Assembly (NCBI RefSeq): GCF_023684385.1
Contig: NZ_JAGSOJ010000002.1
Span: 1,302,001-1,366,000 of the forward strand
Source: Oceanirhabdus seepicola
GTDB taxonomy: Bacteria; Bacillota; Clostridia; Clostridiales; Clostridiaceae
Reading direction: 5' to 3'
DNA: 64,000 nt
The notes under the pieces are model-generated. The model was not told where the DNA came from and made no database searches. It was given only the letters and a program-made list of their open reading frames with translations. Below are positions 60,377-64,000 of this stretch, piece after piece. The stretch's first letter is position 1. Each line of letters begins with the position of its first letter. A program made the translations under genes and the position numbers.

Positions 60377-61232
60377 TTACATTACCTCCTATATATGCCA
60401 ACATTATATCTTCAATAGTTGGTCTTTCAATTAACACGCCATTCATTTGCTCGCGAACTACATTTTTTTTGTTGGTTAATCCTTCAAAACCATATTCAGT
60501 TTCTTGTAATGTTAAAAATAGTTTCCTTGTATGCTTATTAAGCATCTTCTTATCGCCCTTAACAAAACCATGTGTGTCTAACAATATATCTTTTTCTTCC
60601 ATTAAAAGGATTTTACCTTTATCAATTAAAATAAGTACATCAGCTACTTTATCCAAGTCAGAGGTAATATGAGTTGAAAAAAATACACTTTTGCCATCCT
60701 CTTTCATAAACTCTAAAAGTATATCCATTAACTCTCTTCTCACCAACGGATCTAGTCCACTTGTAGGCTCATCCATAATCAACAAGTCAGCATGATGGGA
60801 AAGTGCCAAAGAAATAGCAAACTTCATACGCATACCTTTTGATAAAGTAGAAATTTCTTGATTGAGATGTAATTGAAAGCGCTTTATATAGCTTTTAAAA
60901 ACAGATTCATCCCAATTTGAATAAGCTGGAGCAATAACACTTTTCATTTCCTTTATTGTCATATCTTCATAGAAATACCCTTCATCCAATACTAAGCCGA
61001 TATGATTTTTTAATGCTGTTTCGTTTTTATCAACATCTTTTCCGAATAATTTAATACTTCCGGAATCCTTTAACACTAGACCAAGAATCGATTTTATTGT
61101 TGTGGTTTTTCCTGCGCCATTTATACCAATAAAACCAGTAATACAACCCTCTTGCAATGAAAAGCTTATATTATCCAAGCTAAAGGTATCGAAGTCTTTT
61201 TTTAGTCCATTTACCTCTAAAATTTTGTTCAT
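60366..61232 (-). CDS. ABC transporter ATP-binding protein
   Basis: 288 residues. Walker A is GINGAGKTT, the signature motif is the variant ISTLSKGMRMKFAISLAL (LSKGM), and Walker B is LLIMDEPTSGLDPL, followed by the H-loop in FFSTHITSD. All catalytic residues are present. The start overlaps the GntR gene by 4 bases, and the end overlaps the permease. Resembles YtrB-type ATPases. Confidence 0.92.
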   Translation of the reverse strand: MNKILEVNGLKKDFDTFSLDNISFSLQEGCITGFIGINGAGKTTTIKSILGLVLKDSGSIKLFGKDVDKNETALKNHIGLVLDEGYFYEDMTIKEMKSVIAPAYSNWDESVFKSYIKRFQLHLNQEISTLSKGMRMKFAISLALSHHADLLIMDEPTSGLDPLVRRELMDILLEFMKEDGKSVFFSTHITSDLDKVADVLILIDKGKILLMEEKDILLDTHGFVKGDKKMLNKHTRKLFLTLQETEYGFEGLTNKKNVVREQMNGVLIERPTIEDIMLAYIGGNVNVA

Positions 61233-61612
61233 TTCTTATTCTCCTCTACAAATAATAAATCCATCATTGAATACAGTTCAGTTTTTGAAATTCCAAGGGA
61301 TTGAGCAGTGTTCCAGGCTTCTGTAAGTTGCACTTCCACCATACGCCGCTTGGATTCCTGTAAAAGCTCAAGGTTTTCTGAAGCTACAAATGAACCTTTC
61401 CCAATTTTTGTTGTAATGAAACCTTCTGTTTCGAGCTCGTCATATACTCTTCTAGTAGTAAGAACACTAACATGTAAGTCGTTTGCTAATCCTCGTATTG
61501 ATGGAAGTAGTTCTCCTTCTTTTAACTCACGCTGAAGTATTGCAGCTTTAATTTGGTCTTTTATCTGCTGATATAAAGGTTTATCACTTACATTTGAAAT
61601 AATAATTTTCAT
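61229..61612 (-). CDS. GntR family transcriptional regulator (YtrA type)
   Basis: 127 residues. The winged helix occupies the first 75 residues: PLYQQIKDQIKAAILQRELK, then LPSIRGLANDLHVSVLTTRR, and GFITTKIGKGSFVA. A short helical C-terminus without a large ligand domain marks the YtrA subgroup, which regulates its own downstream ABC transporter. It is the first gene of the operon. Confidence 0.9.
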   Translation of the reverse strand: MKIIISNVSDKPLYQQIKDQIKAAILQRELKEGELLPSIRGLANDLHVSVLTTRRVYDELETEGFITTKIGKGSFVASENLELLQESKRRMVEVQLTEAWNTAQSLGISKTELYSMMDLLFVEENKK

Positions 61613-61668
61613 TAGAACCCCTCTCTGTTTTTACAACTGTTAATGTATAACATACACACCATACACAT

Positions 61669-61697
61669 AATATACAATTAATTTTAAAAAATGTCAA
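61669..61697 (-). promoter_or_regulatory. Promoter and direct repeats of the GntR-ABC operon
   Basis: On the minus strand TTGACA (61697-61692), a 17-base spacer and TATATT (61674-61669). Just downstream lie two 8-base direct repeats TGTGTATG separated by one base (about 61651-61667), a plausible binding site for the GntR protein. The region 61698-61880 shows no gene. Confidence 0.75.
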
Positions 61698-61885
61698 TAT
61701 ATAACTATTAAAAAAACAAATCAAAGCATATATTTTACATGAAATATATCTTTAATGAGATTAAAAAAAACATGGTTCAATCTAGGAAGATTAAAAAGTT
61801 ATTTAGAATAATAATTCTTCTAGTGAGGATATATTCAAGTAGGGAGAGATTATTCTAAGTAAAAGTATTAAAATATACCTAAATA

Positions 61886-61950
61886 TAGATATTCTGAAGA
61901 ATGAAGAATATCTACAATATTTCTTCTTTGTTCTCTGTTCTCTGTTAATT
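61886..61950 (-). repeat. Repeat copy B7 (inverse orientation of B6)
   Basis: TAGATATTCT (61886-61895) pairs with AGAATATCTA (61905-61914), loop GAAGAATGA, followed by TTCTTCTTTGTTCTCTGTTC. Reverse-complemented it matches 46583-46633, with the same loop and inner stem but a shorter outer stem. Confidence 0.6.
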
Positions 61951-62049
61951 GTTTTTTAATAAGGGTTCTTTTTCTTGGCTTAATACTGAATATGATTTAT
62001 AATACTTAGAGATACTTTAGATAATTAGATATGATTAGGAGTGTTACAT

Positions 62050-62988
62050 ATGAATAAAGAATGGATAGAGATTACTGTACTTACATCTTCAGAAGCGGTT
62101 GAACCTGTGAGTGGATTATTTTACTCTTGTGGATTACAGGGAGTTTCTATAATGGATGTTGAAGAGATAAAAGAAATAAAAGCTAATAAGACTGCAACTA
62201 GTTATGATTATTTTGAAGATTCACTTTTAGATATGGAAGATTCAGCTATAATAAAGGGATATTTTGAGGATGATGAAAATTTCCCTAAGCATTTAGAATA
62301 TATAACTAAAGGTGTTGAAGGGTTAAAGAATTATGGATTTGATATTGGAAGAGGTAAAGTTTTAAGTGAGAAAGTTAACCAAGAAGATTGGGAGAACACT
62401 TGGAAGAAATATTATAAGCCTACAAAGATAAGTGATAGAATAGTAGTGAAACCTCAGTGGGAGGAATATACACCTAAGAATGATGAGCTTGTTCTTGAGA
62501 TGGATCCAGGGATGGCATTTGGAACTGGGACTCATGAAACTACCAGATTGTGCTTAAGGGGTCTAGAGAAGTATGTAGATGAAGATAGTACTGTATTTGA
62601 TATTGGAACAGGTTCAGGAATACTATCTATTGCAGCAAGTAAATTAGGAGCTAAAAAGGCTATAGGTGTGGATCTAGATGAAATTGCAGTGGAATCAGCA
62701 AAGAAAAATGTTAGTTTGAATAAAATCGATAATGTGGAAATTTTATATGGTAACCTTATGGAAGTTGTTAAGGGAAAGGCTGATATTGTAGTTGCCAATA
62801 TAATGGCTGATATAGTTATGATACTGGGAGAACAAGTTAGAGCATTTATGAAGGATGAAGGAGTATTTATTTCTTCTGGAATACTTGTTGTTAGAGCTGA
62901 TGAGGTAAAGAATAAGCTAGAAAAATGTGGATTTGACATAGTTGATATAATTATAGATGGAGAATGGTGTTCTATTATAGCGAAATAA
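62050..62988 (+). CDS. prmA: Ribosomal protein L11 methyltransferase
   Basis: 312 residues from the ATG at 62050 (MNKEWIEITVLTSSEAVEPV), with TTAGGAG eight bases upstream; the GTG at 62041 overlaps the site. SAM-binding motif FDIGTGSGILSIAASKLGA and the catalytic region VVANIMADI are visible, preceded by MDPGMAFGTGTHETT, a PrmA signature. It trimethylates L11. Normally follows dnaJ directly; here the GntR-ABC operon intervenes. Confidence 0.95.
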   Translation: MNKEWIEITVLTSSEAVEPVSGLFYSCGLQGVSIMDVEEIKEIKANKTATSYDYFEDSLLDMEDSAIIKGYFEDDENFPKHLEYITKGVEGLKNYGFDIGRGKVLSEKVNQEDWENTWKKYYKPTKISDRIVVKPQWEEYTPKNDELVLEMDPGMAFGTGTHETTRLCLRGLEKYVDEDSTVFDIGTGSGILSIAASKLGAKKAIGVDLDEIAVESAKKNVSLNKIDNVEILYGNLMEVVKGKADIVVANIMADIVMILGEQVRAFMKDEGVFISSGILVVRADEVKNKLEKCGFDIVDIIIDGEWCSIIAK

Positions 62989-63004
62989 AGGAGTAATAGT
63001 TGAT

Positions 63005-63766
63005 ATGCACAAGTTTTTTGTAGACAATAAAGATATAATTGATAATGTGATTGAGATAGAAGGCGAAGACGTCAAACATATTTTTAAGGTGTTAAGATTA
63101 AAGGTTGGCGACAAGGTAGTTGTAAATAATCTTATTGGCCAAGAGTTTCTATGTGAGCTTACAGAAGTAAATAAAAAACAGGTCTTAGCAAGTGTCATTG
63201 AGGAACTTGAAATTAACAACGAAAGCCCTGTGCAGGTTGATTTGTTTCAAGGCATGCCAAAGAGTACAAAGATGGATTTAATTTGTCAAAAATGTACTGA
63301 ATTAGGTATTAATAGTGTTACACCTATCATGACTGAGAGAGTTGTTGTTGAAAAAGGAAATTGGGATAAGAAACTAGAGAGATGGAGAAGAATTACTCTA
63401 GAGGCATGTAAACAGAGTAAGAGAACTCTTATACCTGTTATTAATGAACCTAAGGAATTCTCAGAATTATTAGAGAGTATAGTAGGGTATGACCTTGTAG
63501 TTGTTCCTTATGAAAATAAAGAAAATTTTGGACTTAAAGGGGTATTTAAGGACTTAAGAGAAAGTAATTCTTTAGAAAACATTGAGAAGGTTGCAATAAT
63601 AATAGGACCAGAAGGTGGATATGAAGAAGATGAGATAAATAAACTTTCTGAAGAGGGATGTAAAATTGTTACTCTTGGCAAAAGAATATTAAGAACCGAG
63701 ACGGCTGGTTTTACAGCTTTAAGTATTATTATGTATGAATTAGGAGATTTAGGAGGAATTTTATAA
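63005..63766 (+). CDS. rsmE: 16S rRNA m3U1498 methyltransferase
   Basis: 253 residues, ATG after AAAGGAGTAATAGTTGAT. An N-terminal PUA-like domain is followed by a SPOUT (knotted) methyltransferase: LFQGMPKSTKMDLICQKCTE, IIIGPEGGYEEDEI and LGKRILRTETAGFTAL are the family signatures that form the SAM pocket. It lies 16 bases after prmA and overlaps mtaB by one base. Confidence 0.95.
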   Translation: MHKFFVDNKDIIDNVIEIEGEDVKHIFKVLRLKVGDKVVVNNLIGQEFLCELTEVNKKQVLASVIEELEINNESPVQVDLFQGMPKSTKMDLICQKCTELGINSVTPIMTERVVVEKGNWDKKLERWRRITLEACKQSKRTLIPVINEPKEFSELLESIVGYDLVVVPYENKENFGLKGVFKDLRESNSLENIEKVAIIIGPEGGYEEDEINKLSEEGCKIVTLGKRILRTETAGFTALSIIMYELGDLGGIL

Positions 63767-64000
63767 TGAAAGTAGCTATTACAACATTGGGATGCAGGGT
63801 TAATGTTTATGAATCTGAAGCTATGCTTGAGATATTTAAAAAAGATGGATTCCAGGTTGTAGATTATGATGAATTTGCAGATGTGTATGTAATAAACACA
63901 TGTACTGTGACAAATACTGGTGACAAGAAATCCAGACAGCTTATTAGAAGGGCAAAAAGAAAGAATGAGAAGGCTATAGTAGCTGTTGTTGGATGTTATT
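63766..64000 (+). CDS. mtaB: tRNA t6A37 methylthiotransferase MtaB, N-terminal part, cut by window edge
   Basis: 78 residues are seen, from the ATG at 63766 that overlaps the rsmE stop (TAATG), with AGGAGGAATTTTATA upstream. MKVAITTLGCRVNVYESEAM, then VYVINTCTVTNTGDKKSRQ, with first cysteines of the UPF0004 iron-sulphur cluster in place and VVGCY at the edge. Radical SAM enzyme that adds methylthio groups to t6A37 of tRNA. The order prmA-rsmE-mtaB supports MtaB over MiaB. Confidence 0.92.
   Translation, partial: MKVAITTLGCRVNVYESEAMLEIFKKDGFQVVDYDEFADVYVINTCTVTNTGDKKSRQLIRRAKRKNEKAIVAVVGCY

Overview
The window is a roughly 30% G+C chromosomal segment from an endospore-forming Firmicute, most likely a Clostridium or close relative. 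The evidence is the very AT-rich sequence with AGGAGG-type ribosome binding sites and frequent TTG/GTG starts, spore genes (gpr, two spoIIP copies, a dacF-type carboxypeptidase), a CIRCE-controlled hrcA-grpE-dnaK-dnaJ operon, an L21 leader before rplU, and a complete selenocysteine system. I saw no rRNA, no prophage and no CRISPR array. The only tRNA found is tRNA-Sec.

Layout. 1-1190: end of a radical-SAM protein and its partner. 1200-5950: an accessory block (AraC regulator, small membrane proteins, two acetyltransferases, a histidine phosphatase, a mini OadB-like protein) separating these from their usual neighbour rng. 5970-14730: housekeeping run rng, L21 leader, rplU, prp, rpmA, obgE, yhbY, nadD, yqeK, an LCP protein, ridA, a TPR protein and a RluA-type pseudouridine synthase. 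14780-17030: dacF-like gene and comEA. 17110-21460: selD (with an in-frame UGA), selA, selB; tRNA-Sec (selC) lies 6 kb further on at 27381. 21680-33100: accessory genes (kinase-like protein, acetyltransferase, TrmB-MATE pair, rsgA, CAT, DUF2971, amidase, two nucleotidyltransferases) with very small genes and decayed fragments. 33460-43500: fba, a second YidC, then poorly characterised envelope genes including two apparent pseudoenzymes. 43560-64000: comEC, holA, rpsT, gpr, spoIIP x2, lepA, hemW, hrcA-grpE-dnaK-dnaJ, an inserted GntR-ABC operon on the other strand, then prmA, rsmE and mtaB.

Most notable: (1) a full-length P-type ATPase homologue that has lost all its catalytic motifs (40457-43021); (2) a membrane protein whose M48-peptidase-like domain has QELVN where the zinc HExxH should be, fused to a membrane segment and two NTF2-like repeats (36936-39089); (3) a 25-residue peptide gene with a perfect consensus promoter, followed by two hairpins that can pair in mutually exclusive ways (25632-25907); (4) three families of dispersed intergenic elements, one with a terminal stem that covaries between copies (21484-21593 and 50293-50419); (5) a tandem spoIIP duplication with near-identical ends and diverged middles; (6) a LexA-box-like palindrome at the promoter of two tiny genes (28862-29200).

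All identifications come from reading the sequence and recalling family motifs; no database search was possible.
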